Below, piece by piece: positions 33,336 to 47,059 of a stretch of 64,000 bases of DNA. The stretch lies in NCBI GenBank assembly GCA_025766275.1, contig JAFKAC010000193.1:1-64000 (forward strand), given 5' to 3'. Every line of letters starts with the position of its first letter. Within the stretch, counting starts at the first letter, position 1. A program made the translations under genes and the position numbers. Source of the DNA: Lactarius indigo. Taxonomy: Eukaryota; Basidiomycota; Agaricomycetes; Russulales; Russulaceae. A model generated the notes under the pieces. It was not told where the DNA came from, did no database searches, and worked only from the letters and a program-made list of their open reading frames with translations.

Positions 33336-33848
33336 GAGTTTCCGTCTATACGGGGTAGTATGTGATAAGAATGGAATCACTGAGGAGCCCTCAAAAACAC
33401 GCGCGAGAATCAAGTGATTATGGGCCGAGCCGACGAGCAGTGTCGGGCCAGCGCCAGACAGTGCGCCGTGAAGTGGTCTGAATATAGTACGACGTTAGCA
33501 GCGTTACAGAAGTTGGATATCTCGTCGGCCTAAGCCGTGGGGTTGTCGCAAAGGGGGGCTTCGTGGTGTTCTTGAGAAGAGAAACCCCCCTCAGGGCTGA
33601 GCTGCTGTCTCTTTCTGCCTCTCTGCCATCTAGGCACATGCTTGGCATCCCTTTACGGCAATCACACGGCAACCACATCCCGACGCCCGTCAAGCACAGC
33701 GTGGGTAACCATTCTCTATTTGATTACAACAAGAAAAGCAAAGCACAAGCAATGCGGAATCAACCTCCTCGATATTCCGTACATCCAAAACTGCCCAATC
33801 TGCTTTCTCTTTGAGCACTCGCGCACACGCGCAAACAACAGATATCGT
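33336..33848. other. intergenic, promoter of the TMEM184-type gene
   Basis: No supported gene lies here. Both flanking genes are on the minus strand, so this holds the terminator of the MAP kinase gene and the upstream region of the TMEM184-type gene. Confidence 0.4.
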
Positions 33849-35820
<1,972 letters not shown>

Positions 35821-36120
35821 GGTTCGAGTAACGAGGTGACAGTGGTGGCTCTACAAGCTGTACTTGTACCTGTGCTTGTGATTGTATAGTTGACAGTTGT
35901 GACCCGACTAGGGTACCGGGTTTGATGCATTTTTGATGCCCAATCGATATGATCAGCCCAGACCGCCCGCTCACGCGCCCACGTCGTGGTTACCCCAATT
36001 CTAACTTCTCGTTCGCACACAGGGGTCCGAACAATTTGACCAGGTCCGGACTCTGGTGAACCCAGGGTCAGACGCCGAGGTCCGTCTAACACCACCGTAA
36101 ACGTACAACGATAGATTCTA

Positions 36121-38519
36121 CTACTCGCGAGTTGGCTTGCTCTCCCGTACTGCCCCAATAAACCTCTTCACTTTATCCAAGTCTTTCCCTGTTCCGTCCT
36201 CGGTCTCAACCCCTCCGCTCACGTCCACCACCCAAGGATGCACGATGCTCACCGCCTCGGCAACATTATCGGGGGTCAGGCCACCGGCAAGCACGATCGG
36301 AACCGGCGACGACGCGCCGCCTGTTGCCCCGACCTCACCTGCACGCACGACGCGTTTTGCATACTCCCAATCAAACGTCTTTCCGCCTCCCCCACTCAGC
36401 CCGCCAGGCGAGACGGCTGTGTCAAGCAGTACGTGATGGTGTAAGCTTGGGCGAGTGATACTCTGAAGGCCGCGGCCGTCGGAATCCACGTGAAATACCC
36501 GGATGACGGGCACAGGGATCCGCTTGCCCCACTCGAGTGGTTCGGAGCCGTGGAGCTGGACCAAATCGAGCTGTGCGGCAGCGACGCAGTGCAAGATGAA
36601 GGAGAGCGGCTGGTCCTGGAAGACACCGACCAGAAGCGGGCGGCCGATGATGCCAACAAACTGGGACAGTCGGCGCGCATGGAATGTGAACCAAGGCTCG
36701 TTCTGCGTGGCATCGAATGATTTTTGAAGCGCGGACGATGCGGACGAGACGCGCAGCCCGCGGATGGCGGAAGATATCGCTTGCGCTTGCTCTAAAGGAA
36801 TGCGTCGTCTGCTGGTAGGGACAAACATCAGACCGAGCATCGCGGCACCAGCGCCGGCCGCGAGAATTGCCTCCTCAGTTGTGCGGATCCCGCAGATCTT
36901 CACCAATGGTGGCCATAGCGCATCAGGTTCCGAGTCCTGAGCCTGGTCGAGAAGCTCGGCGATAAATGCGCGCGTGTCCTTGGCTCGCATCAGGGCTTCT
37001 CCGACGAGAACGGCACCAACACCCTGTTGCACGTACTGTCGAACGTCCTCTGGACCAGTGATGCCGCTCAGCGCACAGAGAACAACGTCCTGGCCCTTTA
37101 CCATGTCCGCGAGACGCGTCGTCGTGCCCATGTCGACCTGGAAATCGTGCAAGTTGCGGTTGTTCACGCCGATGACGTGGGCGCCAAGGGCGAGTGCTGC
37201 TTCCATTTCGCGTGCATTGTTGACCTCCACGAGTGGCTCCATACCTAGAGAGAGGGAATAGTCGTACAACGCACGCAGGCGGGTAGGCGGCAGCATCGCG
37301 ACTATAAGTAACACCGTGTCCGCGCCGTGGAGACGGGCCTCAGCGATCTGATACTCGTCAAGGATAAAGTCCTTGCGGAGGAGTGCTGGTCGGTTTGGCA
37401 GCGAATCCACGGCCTGGCGCGCGAGACGTAGGTCGAGTAGAGAGCCCTTGAACCACGTTGGTTCTGTGAGGACCGAAATGACAGACGCGCCGGAGAGGGC
37501 ATACGTCAGGGCCTGTTGCGCTGCATTAGCAGAGAGGGCGATGGGGCCCTTAGAAGGGCTGGCGCGCTTGATCTCTGCCATGAGAGCCGGGGTTTTAGCT
37601 TTAAGCCGAGCGACGAGTGGAATGGGTGGCGGAGCGAGGTGCATAGAAAGGAAGGCGGTGAGATCAGCAGCAGTGGTGCCCGGCGTTGCCTTGGCTGCCT
37701 GGACGTCCTTGAGGCGCTGTGCATATATCTTCTCCAAGATGGTAGGTACTTTTGCAGTCGTCGCAGAGTTATCGTCGTTTGAGGATTCAATTTTAAATGG
37801 GGGAAGAGTCTGGTCTAGGACACGAGCAGTCGGATTTTGTTCCCAAAGGCCACCGTTGAGCTCAAGGAAGTTGCGAAAGAGATCGTCGCCGAACTGGGAG
37901 AGAATACTTTCGGGGTGATATTGGACGGCCTCTAGTGTATACCGACGGTGGCGCACACCCATGATGACGCCACTGTCTTGAGAGGAAGCGGTGATTGCGA
38001 GGTCGGCAGGTAGTGTTTCGACATTAGCGCTAAGAGAGTGATATCGGGTCGACTCGAAACCCTGAGGAAGGCCGCGGAAGCAGCCTCGGCCGTCGTGTCT
38101 AATCCGGCTAAGTTTTCCGTGCATAATTTCGCCAGCATAACTGGAAGATGAGGAGTTTAGTGGCTAGGCTTATCGTCGAGGAGAGTCCATGGCTTCGTAT
38201 ACCTGATCTCGCCACCGAATACGTCTACCACACATTCAAGGCCCATACAGACGCCAAGAATCGGGACGCGACCGGCGAAATGACGTATCGCCTCGCGCGA
38301 TATGCCCGAGTCTGTGATGGGGTGACCTGGACCAGGGGAGATGATAAGAGAGCGAATCTGGAGCAGGGGGATGCTTTCCGATGGAATGGCATCGTTACGA
38401 ATGACGGTGATGTCTGCGCCAAGGAGCGTCAAATGTTGGTAGAGGTTCCAAGTGAAAGAGTCGAAGTTATCGATCATGAGCACGTCCAGTGGACGAGCGA
38501 GATGATCTGGGAGAGACAT
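36121..38519 (-). CDS. trpC: trifunctional tryptophan enzyme TrpC (glutamine amidotransferase / IGPS / PRAI), 778 aa
   Basis: Two exons, 38519..38203 and 38140..36121 (2337 nt), join across a 62-bp intron. Residues 1 to about 210 are the anthranilate-synthase glutaminase (component II): FDSFTWNLYQHL, SPGPGHP, nucleophile C91 in LGVCMGLE, and later VQYHPES with the catalytic His/Glu. Indole-3-glycerol-phosphate synthase follows (AEIKRASPSKG, LLRKDFILDEYQI, VIGVNNRNLHDF, SGITGPEDV). Phosphoribosylanthranilate isomerase is C-terminal (VKICGIRT, LGLMFVPTSRR, LAGGLTPDNV, DVSGGVE). The three domains catalyse steps 1 (ammonia supply), 4 and 3 of tryptophan synthesis; component I is encoded elsewhere. 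Length and domain order are those usual in filamentous fungi. Confidence 0.95.
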
Positions 38520-39195
38520 GATTGAGAAAAAGTATGAGATTAGGAAGATAGTGGTCAGCTTATATTCTGGATATGTATCGTAGACAAAGATTGGTAGTCT
38601 AAGGAGGGTTATGTAAAGGGGACGCCGCGGATATCTTGCGTCACGCTCATCCGGGTCATATAGCGGCGAGCGGGGCAAAGGCTGCCCGGGAGTCTTGCAG
38701 GAAGCCGCCGATAGTGTCTCAAGGTGATTCTTGGCCGGAATGTAGTGGATGGCGTGCTGTGTTCTAATCGATTGGTGACAGGCGGATGAATGATTCCACA
38801 AGCGGTGAGGCAAAGCGGCGCCCGTTGGCATCTCTCTGTAAGCCACGATGCGTTGCCAGGCAAAAGTCCGGATCATAACAACAACAGCCATGTGCGCGAT
38901 CATCATCAGGCATGTTTTAGTCCCGCTCTCTCTCCTTCTCCTTCTCGTTCCCCTTTCCCTTTCCTTTAACTTAGTCCTCTTGCTTCTTACAGCATCACCC
39001 CCAACCTTATCACCCTCTTTTCCAACCCACGACTTTGATTCACCGTCCTTTCTCCCCAGAATACTGTCTCAGCGTCTGGCACGCCTCTCCCACCTGTTGT
39101 GACTGACTCTCAGAAGTTTTGGCCCTTGACTCTCACCACTTCTTTCCTTTTAAACCCCGCATCTTCAATCTTCTCGTTTGTTTACCCCCACAATA
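38520..39195. promoter_or_regulatory. divergent promoter region between trpC and noxR
   Basis: 676 bp separate the two ATGs. A pyrimidine-rich tract (about 38918-38995, CTCTCTCTCCTTCTCC and similar) lies upstream of noxR, of the CT-rich core-promoter type common in filamentous fungi. No other gene is supported. Confidence 0.5.
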
Positions 39196-41198
39196 ATGTC
39201 CCTCAAAGCCGAACTCGAAATTTGGGCTTCTGCCCTCAAGGCTTACGATGAAGAAGATTTCGAAAAGAGTCTGGAGACATTCTCCGTTCGTCGTCCTTTC
39301 CTCCAAATCATCCTCCGTCTCATTTTTGTTAGCTCATTGCCGACTCTTCAAAAATCCTCACAAACATGGGTCTCATCTACGCTACCCTTGGCGAGCACGA
39401 GGCTGCCGTAGAGCAATTTGTCGCTGCCACTCGTCTTGACAACTATCTTGCCGTCGCGTCAGTCCCATTCTCGTCCCCCTCGACTACCCTGCTCACTCTG
39501 AATCGATTCCAGTTACTTCCAATGTGGTGTCTCAAACTTCTTACTCGGTCGCTACGACCTCGCTTCCAAGGACTTCGAGGAGGCTCTGCTCTATTTACGC
39601 GGCAACCAATCTATGTACGTAACATCATTCCTTACAGTTATATGCTACTCATTCGTGCATCGCATTCAGTAATTATACTCAACTTGGCCTTGCCTTTAAA
39701 TTATATTCCGCTGAAGTCCTTTTTAACAAAGGTTATTCACTACCCTTGCTCACCCCCCTTTTCGTATCTCTAACACCACGTCAGGCCTTGCTTTAATATA
39801 CCTTGGCCAAATGCAAGAGGGGATGGCCGAGTTACAGGACGCCACAAGCCAGAAGGCAACAGAGGAGCATGGCGTGATTGATGAGGCTATACGTGACCGT
39901 GGAGAAGGCTATACCGTCTTTAGCATCGTGAGTCTTTTCCTGGTCCTCGTCCCTTTAAAATCCGTTGACCCAGCCCAAAAGCCTGTCGGCGTACTCTACC
40001 GGCCGTCAGAGAACAAGCTCAAGAATGCCAAGACTCGCGACTTTTTGGGAAAAGCTGTGGGACACTCCAACCTATTATGTTGATAACTTTACCTATTTTC
40101 ATACAGAAACTTGTTGCTTCTGAGAACCCTAACGAGGCATACACAACGTTTACCGGCGTGACTCGTCTGCGACAAGGAGTCAGCCCCCAAAATGTTTTCG
40201 TCGACAACAACTCAGACGAGGTCAGTCTTTCCAGGGCCGCAACGCTAGGCCGCCTAAGTGCGCATCCTTAATTGAATTGTGGTGATCGAGTCTCACCGTG
40301 TCCTGGTTCTAGGGGGTCCCGACCTAGACGTGCAGCCTGCTGGCAACCTCAGCCGTTCGAAGACCACGATCAATGTTCCAGCCGACGCCCGCGAGCGTAT
40401 TATGGCATCATCCGCTGGATTGGCCCCACCTAGGGATACGAATCCGCCAACTGCCACTGTCATCTCCCGCAGTAACACTACCATTACCCCTGGGCGTTCC
40501 GCACAGGCGAGTCTCCCCACGCGAGGACTCAGTATCCGCAAGCCTGGATACGAAGACAGTGCACCTCCCGCACCACCTAAATCCAGTACGCAAAACTCCC
40601 TCGCACGATCTCTTCCCCTACTCACCACCTTACAGAGACATCTCCACGCGGCGGCGAAACTAGAATGACAGAGTTTTATGACAATCTCGTGGATTCGTAT
40701 GCCGATGGGTCTCAGCCCCCGTCTGCTGGAAATGACCGTGTCGCAAATTGGGCACGGAACGCTGCGGGTGGTCCCCCGCCTAGTCGTGCACCAAGCGCGT
40801 ATGGCGGTTCGACGCGTTCAGGCACGCTCAAGCGGCGTGTGACCCGGCGCACGGTTGTGCCCAGTGTGTATGACGAAGACGAGGAGGGCTACGCGACTGG
40901 ACCGGGCGAGTGGGACGAGATGTACGAGCTTACCAAGGTCCGGGTGAAGATCCACTTTGAAGGGGATGTGCGCGGGATGGCGCTCGACCCTGAGACGCCG
41001 TTCGCCGAGTTCAGGAAGCGGGTCGCGGACAAGTTTGAGACGAGTCCGCAGTCGATCACGCTCAAATTCCGCGATGAGGACGGCGGGAAGGTGTCGTTGC
41101 GAGACGAGAGTGACTACGAGCTTGCGATCGAGACGGCGCGCGAGAGTGCCAAGGGCAAGCCAGAGGGCAAGCTCGAGGTCTGGTGTGAGGCGAAGTAA
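39196..41198 (+). CDS. noxR: NADPH oxidase regulator NoxR (p67phox-like), 522 aa (9 exons)
   Basis: Exons are 39196..39285, 39333..39457, 39513..39614, 39670..39731, 39785..39927, 39982..40056, 40107..40220, 40291..40585 and 40636..41198 (1569 nt). The N-terminal 170 residues are TPR repeats (WASALKAYDEEDFEKSLETF, KILTNMGLIYATLGEHEAA, YFQCGVSNFLLGRYDLASKD, EVLFNKGLALIYLGQMQEGM), the Rac-binding platform of p67phox. A Pro/Ser-rich linker follows. The last 90 residues form a PB1 domain (VRVKIHFEGDVRGMAL, with the acidic FRDEDGGKVSLRDESDYELA box) for Cdc24/Bem1-type partners. It activates NoxA/NoxB at the membrane to make superoxide during hyphal differentiation. The exon-7/8 junction is the least certain. 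Confidence 0.9.
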
Positions 41199-41617
41199 GC
41201 CGGACGTGGTTAGATGATCTTTATTTAGTCGAGGGGTTATTCGTTTATCTGTCATTTTGCTTGTATTGCAGTCACTTGCCGATCTTACGGCCATTCTACA
41301 GTATTTGTATCAGTGGGGGGCGTGTTTACTAGCAAGGTGTCGCAAAGACGGTATGCTCTGATCATCTTCGTTTTCGTCTGTGTGTTCGAGCTCGAACTGA
41401 ATGTTGCATCTTTGGGATACCTAACTAACCCTGCATATCTACCATAGCACCAGTGAAGGACCATTGGGCATAGACGACCTATCTCTCCCTGCTCGACTTT
41501 ATATTCGACCAGCATCTGAGGTCGCAGCAGGCCTCTCCAACGGTGGGGGCGACGGCCACCTCTTGACTAACTTTCTGCGCAAAGACTACGCGTCAAGCTA
41601 ACCCGAGACATAAAATG

Positions 41618-42462
41618 TAGAGCCCGTCCGGTGCACGGTTTGTCGGGCCCGGCATCAGCCAAAAAAAAAGATTTGTTTTTTATTTGTTGGTCCCCGCAAC
41701 ATGACCGTTCGGTGCAGTTTGTCGCACCTGACCGCGGCAAGGTCGCGCCCGACCGCCCTGCCAAAAAAAAAAACGGGTATGGACCCGTTTTTTTTCGTTG
41801 TCGGGCTCGACTGGCTCGGTCGGGATGTGACTGTGACCATACATTATATAATTTCTATGACAAATCACGCTTATATCATCGCTGAACGCCTGAGCTCTTG
41901 TATCAAAGACTTCGTGTATTTGAAGACTTCGAGCCGGGCTTTGTCTACAATTATGCTACAATACACATCTTGAGAATCTTTATGCTATGGTATGGGTATG
42001 GAAGTTGTATCAAGGAGAGTCGTCGCAAGCACGAGTGCGAACGCGGAACTTCTCCATTGTGCTCCAAATGAGCTTCGAGAGCGCCTTGCAGCTGGTGAGG
42101 GAAGTGTAGGACGTTGCGATGTTTGGATCTGCTGTCATACATTCCGCGGCGGTGGCAATGTCGTCTTCCGAGATCCCCTCGTTCGCCTCCATCAACGCTA
42201 TTGCAAACAAGAGATTTCCGCTCAGGGTGGCATTCGCAGGTAGAACCTGTCTTGATACTATTGATACGAGCGCATCGCTTACAAATGTCACACCTCACGT
42301 GTTACAAAAATAAAAAATCTATTTGCCTGTTGCGACCGAGAGGTGCGTTCGGCGGTCCGACTTTTTTTTTTATTTGCTGGAGCCGACCGATTTATCCCAC
42401 TCGTCAGACAGAGGTCGCGAGCGGCCATTTCCGAGGCGCGACTTTGCACCGGACGGGCTCTA
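41618..42462. mobile_element. candidate TIR element or MITE with TA duplication
   Basis: GAGCCCGTCCGGTGCA at 41620-41635 is exactly repeated as its reverse complement at 42445-42460. Each end is flanked by TA (41618-41619 and 42461-42462), as expected of Tc1/mariner-type insertions. Both arms also contain A- or T-runs and GATTTTTTATTT-like stretches. The interior holds the coding-looking minus-strand segment 42010-42291 but no transposase motif. It may be two related small elements around host DNA instead of one 841-bp element. Confidence 0.5.
42010..42291 (-). CDS. hypothetical coding fragment, ~93 codons
   Basis: This open frame has regular amino-acid composition (GNLLFAIALMEANEGISEDD, KALSKLIWSTMEKFRVRTRA) between the two arms of the inverted-repeat element. 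It opens with GTG and not ATG, and no partner exon was found on either side, so it may be a relic. I do not recognise it. Confidence 0.3.
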   Translation of the reverse strand: MTFVSDALVSIVSRQVLPANATLSGNLLFAIALMEANEGISEDDIATAAECMTADPNIATSYTSLTSCKALSKLIWSTMEKFRVRTRACDDSP

Positions 42463-42631
42463 AATATTTCCACACTAGTTGCGAATCTTCCGTATGCTAG
42501 TGTGGCTTCCGCAGGCTCTGCACCCAATTAATTCAAGAGCACCCCAACTTTGAATGGACGTACGACGCCGAGTTTGTCTCAAGAATAAAGGTGATCTATA
42601 AATTGCTTGCGAGCCGCATTACTATGACTAC

Positions 42632-44566
42632 TCAGAACTTGAACCCTCCAGCTAATCCCATAACATCCTCGGGGTCTACCTTCGCTCTAATTTCCCTAAG
42701 CCGTGGCACATTCGCCCCATACATATCCTCCAGCGGTGTATCGAATAACGCATAGTTCACATAAATTGCTGCGTGTGATACATCCTGCCCGTCTGCAAGC
42801 ACAGTAGCGCGCACTTCGTCTGTATTCTGGCGCAGCATGCGAGCCACAGTCGTGTCGAGGGAGGCGTTGGTCCACAGGTAATTGATAGCGGAAGGGAAAA
42901 TCACCCGAGAGCGGTCTGGTGGATATGCGGAAGGGGTCCCGTGGGAGAGAAGGGTGCTATCGAACGGCTCAATCGAAATGATCACAGTCGCGTTCTTGTC
43001 CAAAGCTCCCAGTCGTGCTCCCCAGGACTGCCCAAAAAGTTGTTCAAGTGGTATGGTGACCTGACTCCGAGAAAAAGACCCACCAGCGTCTGGTTGGTGA
43101 AAGCGTCAAAGATAGCTGGCGAGTACTGAGTGACGGGTACCCCGCTGTAGAAAGTGCTAAAGGCGAGTCGGATCGGTTATGACACCTCCTTTATAACACA
43201 ACGCGACACTAACCGTTGGGTACCACTCGCGGCAAGAGAATTCAAGCTCACGAGATAATCAGAGAATGATCTCGAAGAGACAGTGTTCTGGATAGCTGGG
43301 ATCGCCAAGAATTCGTCAAAAAGTCCGGGAGGTGGTGTCGGTGCATCATAAAATGTGTTCAGGAGTACCACGAGCTATCAAACGTCAGTTGGATCCGGTA
43401 CGACATGAGAACATGGAGCGCACTTGTCCTGAAGCATAAACCAAGGAGATGATTATGGAAGCCTTGGTATCATTCGTCTCCTGGAACTTGGCAAATGCCC
43501 CCTTGACCGCATCTAGCTGGGTCCCAGGGTAGAGAATAATACCGGCCTATCACATATCAGCAAAACATCAGAAGTGTCACTTTTCGATTTTACCCATATT
43601 TGAGTTTGCGGGTGCGACTTCAGAATGAATTTGGTCACGACTCCCTATAAGCTGATCAGAATTTCAAACATCTCTTGCAGATCGACGACGCACAAAATTA
43701 TTCAGCCCTCCCTATGACTTATTAGTCACTCCTACGCCGGACAACACTCGACCACTTACTCTCAGTCCGAACCACAGATCATCGTCCTGCGATGTCACAG
43801 TCGTGATGGTTCCGTTAGGGAGGACGAGCTCATAACTCGCGACATTATCAATCGCTAGTCCGTACTGACTGGACTTGTATGAATAACCTGTGAAAATTCG
43901 AGATCTGCGATCGGCCTAGATATCTGGCACATACCTCCTCCGAGAGTCAAGCCGGCGACACCTATGCCGGGTATACGTCCTCCGATGACATTTACCCCAG
44001 TCGAGTTAAGAGCAGTGTACACTTGGTCCCAGGTGAGGCCAGCGCCAACCTCAACGGTCCCATTTTCAGAATTCACTTTCGTGTCATTGAAGCGCGCCAA
44101 CGCAATCTGAACACCCTTGGTCGAGGAAAAACCCGGGTTGGTTGTATGGCCTCCTCCTTTCACCGCAAACGGCGTTCGGGTAGATCCCAAGATACACAAC
44201 TACGGAGAAACAGGGTTTAGTGGGCGCTGGGATACCGGTCGCGGACACTTACAATTTTGCTCACATCCTCTGCTGTTCCTGGCTCCACGGAGCAGGCAGA
44301 CTCTTGGGAACTCGACGGAGCGTAATGAGAAATGTCAGAGAGGTACTGTGGGGAAGCTCGATCTCTGTCAGCTAGAAAAGTACAAGTAGAGTGTTGATAC
44401 ACGACTCACAAGGAAAGAATACTTGTGAAGCGTTCGAGACGGCCTTCGCTATTTGATCGCATGTGCTTCGAAAGTTGGAGGAAGCGCGCTGCTCCCAAGT
44501 CTCAGGACGTCCAAGAGCAGTAGATGACAGAAAAAGTGCGCAAATAAGAGAAGTAGTTGGATACAT
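42632..44566 (-). CDS. secreted FAD-dependent oxidoreductase, copy A (berberine-bridge-enzyme-like)
   Basis: A signal peptide (MYPTTSLICALFLSSTALG) is followed by the FAD-binding type-4 domain. This contains TPFAVKGGGHTTNPGFSS, whose His is the usual site of covalent FAD attachment, and GGRIPGIGVAGLTLGGG. In the latter, the Cys that makes a second FAD bond in true berberine bridge enzyme is absent. About ten exons can be followed without a stop, including an 18-nt micro-exon (GGLNNF). The C-terminal BBE segment ends DVMGLAGGFKF. The family oxidises alcohols or sugars with oxygen, releasing H2O2; the substrate here is unknown. It is the first of four tandem copies. Confidence 0.85.
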
Positions 44567-45061
44567 TGCGATGAATATGTCCGTGAGGGTCAGCACACTA
44601 GATCAACACATCAGTCAACCTTACTTTTTATACGTTTCGGTAGACTAGCCGTGTTGATGGAATGGAACTCAGCGACTCGGATGTGATTGACACAACTCTC
44701 TTGACGCCCTTCGGAGCGCATGCACGCCGTAGGTCACCGAGAGTGCGACAATGCGATCAGAGCACCATAGTTGTTCTGTTGCTTGGATCGAAGCACAGTT
44801 GCCGGCGTGTTGGTTGCTAGCCTCACGAAACCAGGCAATCGATAGTGACTTCGGCTAGCGGGGTTGCAAGCTTGGTTGCAAGAGTCTTTGCCCAAAAATG
44901 ACTTACTGTAAATTCGGGAAGGGATTGAAGTGGGTTTATAATTTACTGGTAGAGAAGGTACCAGAAAATAATAAAAAACGAACGTCGAACTCGGGGTTTG
45001 TTGTCTCAAGAGTAAAGAATTACCTGTAAGCCGCACTACTATATCTACTCAGTATATCTAC

Positions 45062-46034
45062 TCAGAACTTGAACCCTCCAGCCAGTCCCCTAACATCCTC
45101 GGGGTCTACCTCGGCTTTAAAGTTCCGAAGCCTCGGTACATTTGCCCCATACACGTCCTCTGGTGGTGTATCGAATAACCCATGGTTCGCATAAATTGCT
45201 GCGTGTGATACATTTAGCCTGTGTGGGGCACAGCAGCGCGTGTCACGTCCGTATTCGGGCGCAGCGCGCGGGCCACGGTTGCGTCGAGGGAGGCGTTGGT
45301 CCACAGATAATTGAGAGTGGAAGGGGAAAACTCTTGGGAGCAATCTGGTGGATATGCGGAAGGGGTCTCATGGGAGAGAAGGGTGTTGTCGAACGGCTCA
45401 ATCGACATGACCACCTTCGCGTTCTTGTCCAAAGTTTCACCAGTGTCCCCAAGAATTGTTTAAGCGGTATGGCGATTTGATCTAGGGAGGGGCCCACCAG
45501 CGTCTGGCCGCTAAAAGCGTCAAATATAGCGGGTAAGTATCGGGTGGCGGGTATCCCGTTGGCGAAAGAGCTGAAGTGATTCGGTTAGTTCTGTTACCTC
45601 CTGCAACACAACGCCCCACTTACCGTTGGGCAGCACTCGCGGCAAGGGGATTGAAGCTCACGACGAAATCAGAGAATGATCTGGTAGAGACAGTGTTCCG
45701 GATAGTCGAAATCGCCAAGTATTCGTCAAAAAGTCCGGGAGATGTCAGTCCATCATAAAATACGTTCAGAAGTATTACGAATTATCGGACGTCAGCTGGA
45801 GCCAGTACGACATGAGAGCATGGGATGCACTCGTCCGGAAGAATAAATCGAGATAATAAGGACTTGATATCATTCGTCTCCTGGAACTTGGTATATGCCT
45901 CCTTGACCGCACCTAGTTGGGTCCCAGAGTAGAGAATAATACCGGCCTATCACATATCTCAACAAAATCTCAGAAGAGTCATTTCTCAATTTTACCCATA
46001 TTTGAGTTTGCGGGTGCGACCTCAGGACAAATTT
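45062..46034 (-). pseudogene. FAD oxidoreductase, copy B, 5'-truncated and frameshifted
   Basis: Only the C-terminal half is present. Homology to copies A and C begins abruptly near 46034, at the exon encoding the RSHPQTQIW-like block, and runs to the same C-terminus (VRGLAGGFKF). A frameshift separates the DKNAKVVMSIEPFDNTLLSH part (45432-45214) from NVSHAAIYANHGLFDTPPED (to 45062). There is no signal peptide, FAD-His segment or start codon. Beyond the breakpoint lies AT-rich and then TCG-rich unrelated sequence. Confidence 0.85.
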
Positions 46035-46179
46035 GGCTTCAGGAAAAACCTCCTGCGCGAGCGAGGGATGACTAAATTATCGACAATGGAGACAATGTGC
46101 AATCCTTCATGCGGCAATCAATTATCACCAATTATCTGCTAAAATATTGTGTAATTATCTTGATCACTGAAGGGGTTTA

Positions 46180-46490
46180 TGCACACTATGAAGACTAGAC
46201 TCTACAGGAATAATGCTTGCGCTCGTTGCCACCCCAGCCGTTGTCGACCTCGTCATTGCCATTGTGACCATGGTCATCTTCATCACTTCGTCGTCGCGGT
46301 CGCGATCGGCGTGCGGTCGTCTTCGTTGTTAGCGTCGTCGTCGTCGTTACCACGCATTGTCACTGCTGTTGTAGCGGCAGTAGTCTTCATCACTTGGCGG
46401 TCGTCGTCACGATCGCGATCCCCGCCGCCGCCGCCTCCTCGTCGTCGCTCGTTGCCACCGTAGCCATTGTTGTTGCGTTGTGATCGTTGA
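46180..46490. repeat. TCG/TCATCG-rich low-complexity tract
   Basis: Strings of GTCGTCGTCG and CGATCGCGATC-type simple sequence lie between copies B and C. Open frames over it are a product of the triplet repeat and are not supported as genes. Confidence 0.6.
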
Positions 46491-46513
46491 AGACAGGCCA
46501 TCATGGCCTGTCT
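46491..46513. repeat. perfect 11-bp palindrome with 1-nt spacer
   Basis: AGACAGGCCAT, one C, then ATGGCCTGTCT. It could form a hairpin in DNA or RNA, or bind a dimeric protein. No function is known. Confidence 0.8.
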
Positions 46514-47059
46514 ATGTCTACCGACCATTTTTTAGGCCGCTTTTCGTTGCCGTCCCTCTCCTTCCTCTCTCCCTTGCATGATGAGGAAGGGGGTGGTTTG
46601 CTCTCGACTCCTATCGGGAGGCAGGAAATTTCGGGAAGGGGTTTACAACAATTTGATGAACGACTGAGCACTTGTAATGGTTGTATGTTAGAGTGCTAGA
46701 AGTGGGTGTTTATATTGTGATAGCACATGATAGTTGAATGATAACTTCTTATGAATTAGGTAAAAGCATATTTAAGTCATTCCTTTCGCCCAACCATTAT
46801 CATGCCGCCAACACCACCGAATCCGCCGCTACAGTTGAATAGCTCATAATGCATATGGGTCGGCCACCTATTTTCGTATGCAATATGAGATATATGCATT
46901 AGGGTCATTGTCACAAACTTGTGACCTTTGTGACAGTTGGTGACAGGCCCAGAATACAAATTGATAAAAAAAAGATTTGAACAAACATCCAACTCAGAGT
47001 TTGTCTATAGAGTAAAGGTGGTCTATAGTATTACCGGTAGGCCAAAATCCCATATATGC

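Noticed and set aside
46179..46528. Open frames of about 80-95 codons on both strands
   Set aside because: They arise from a TCG-type triplet repeat that is open in several frames and lacks non-repetitive protein signal.
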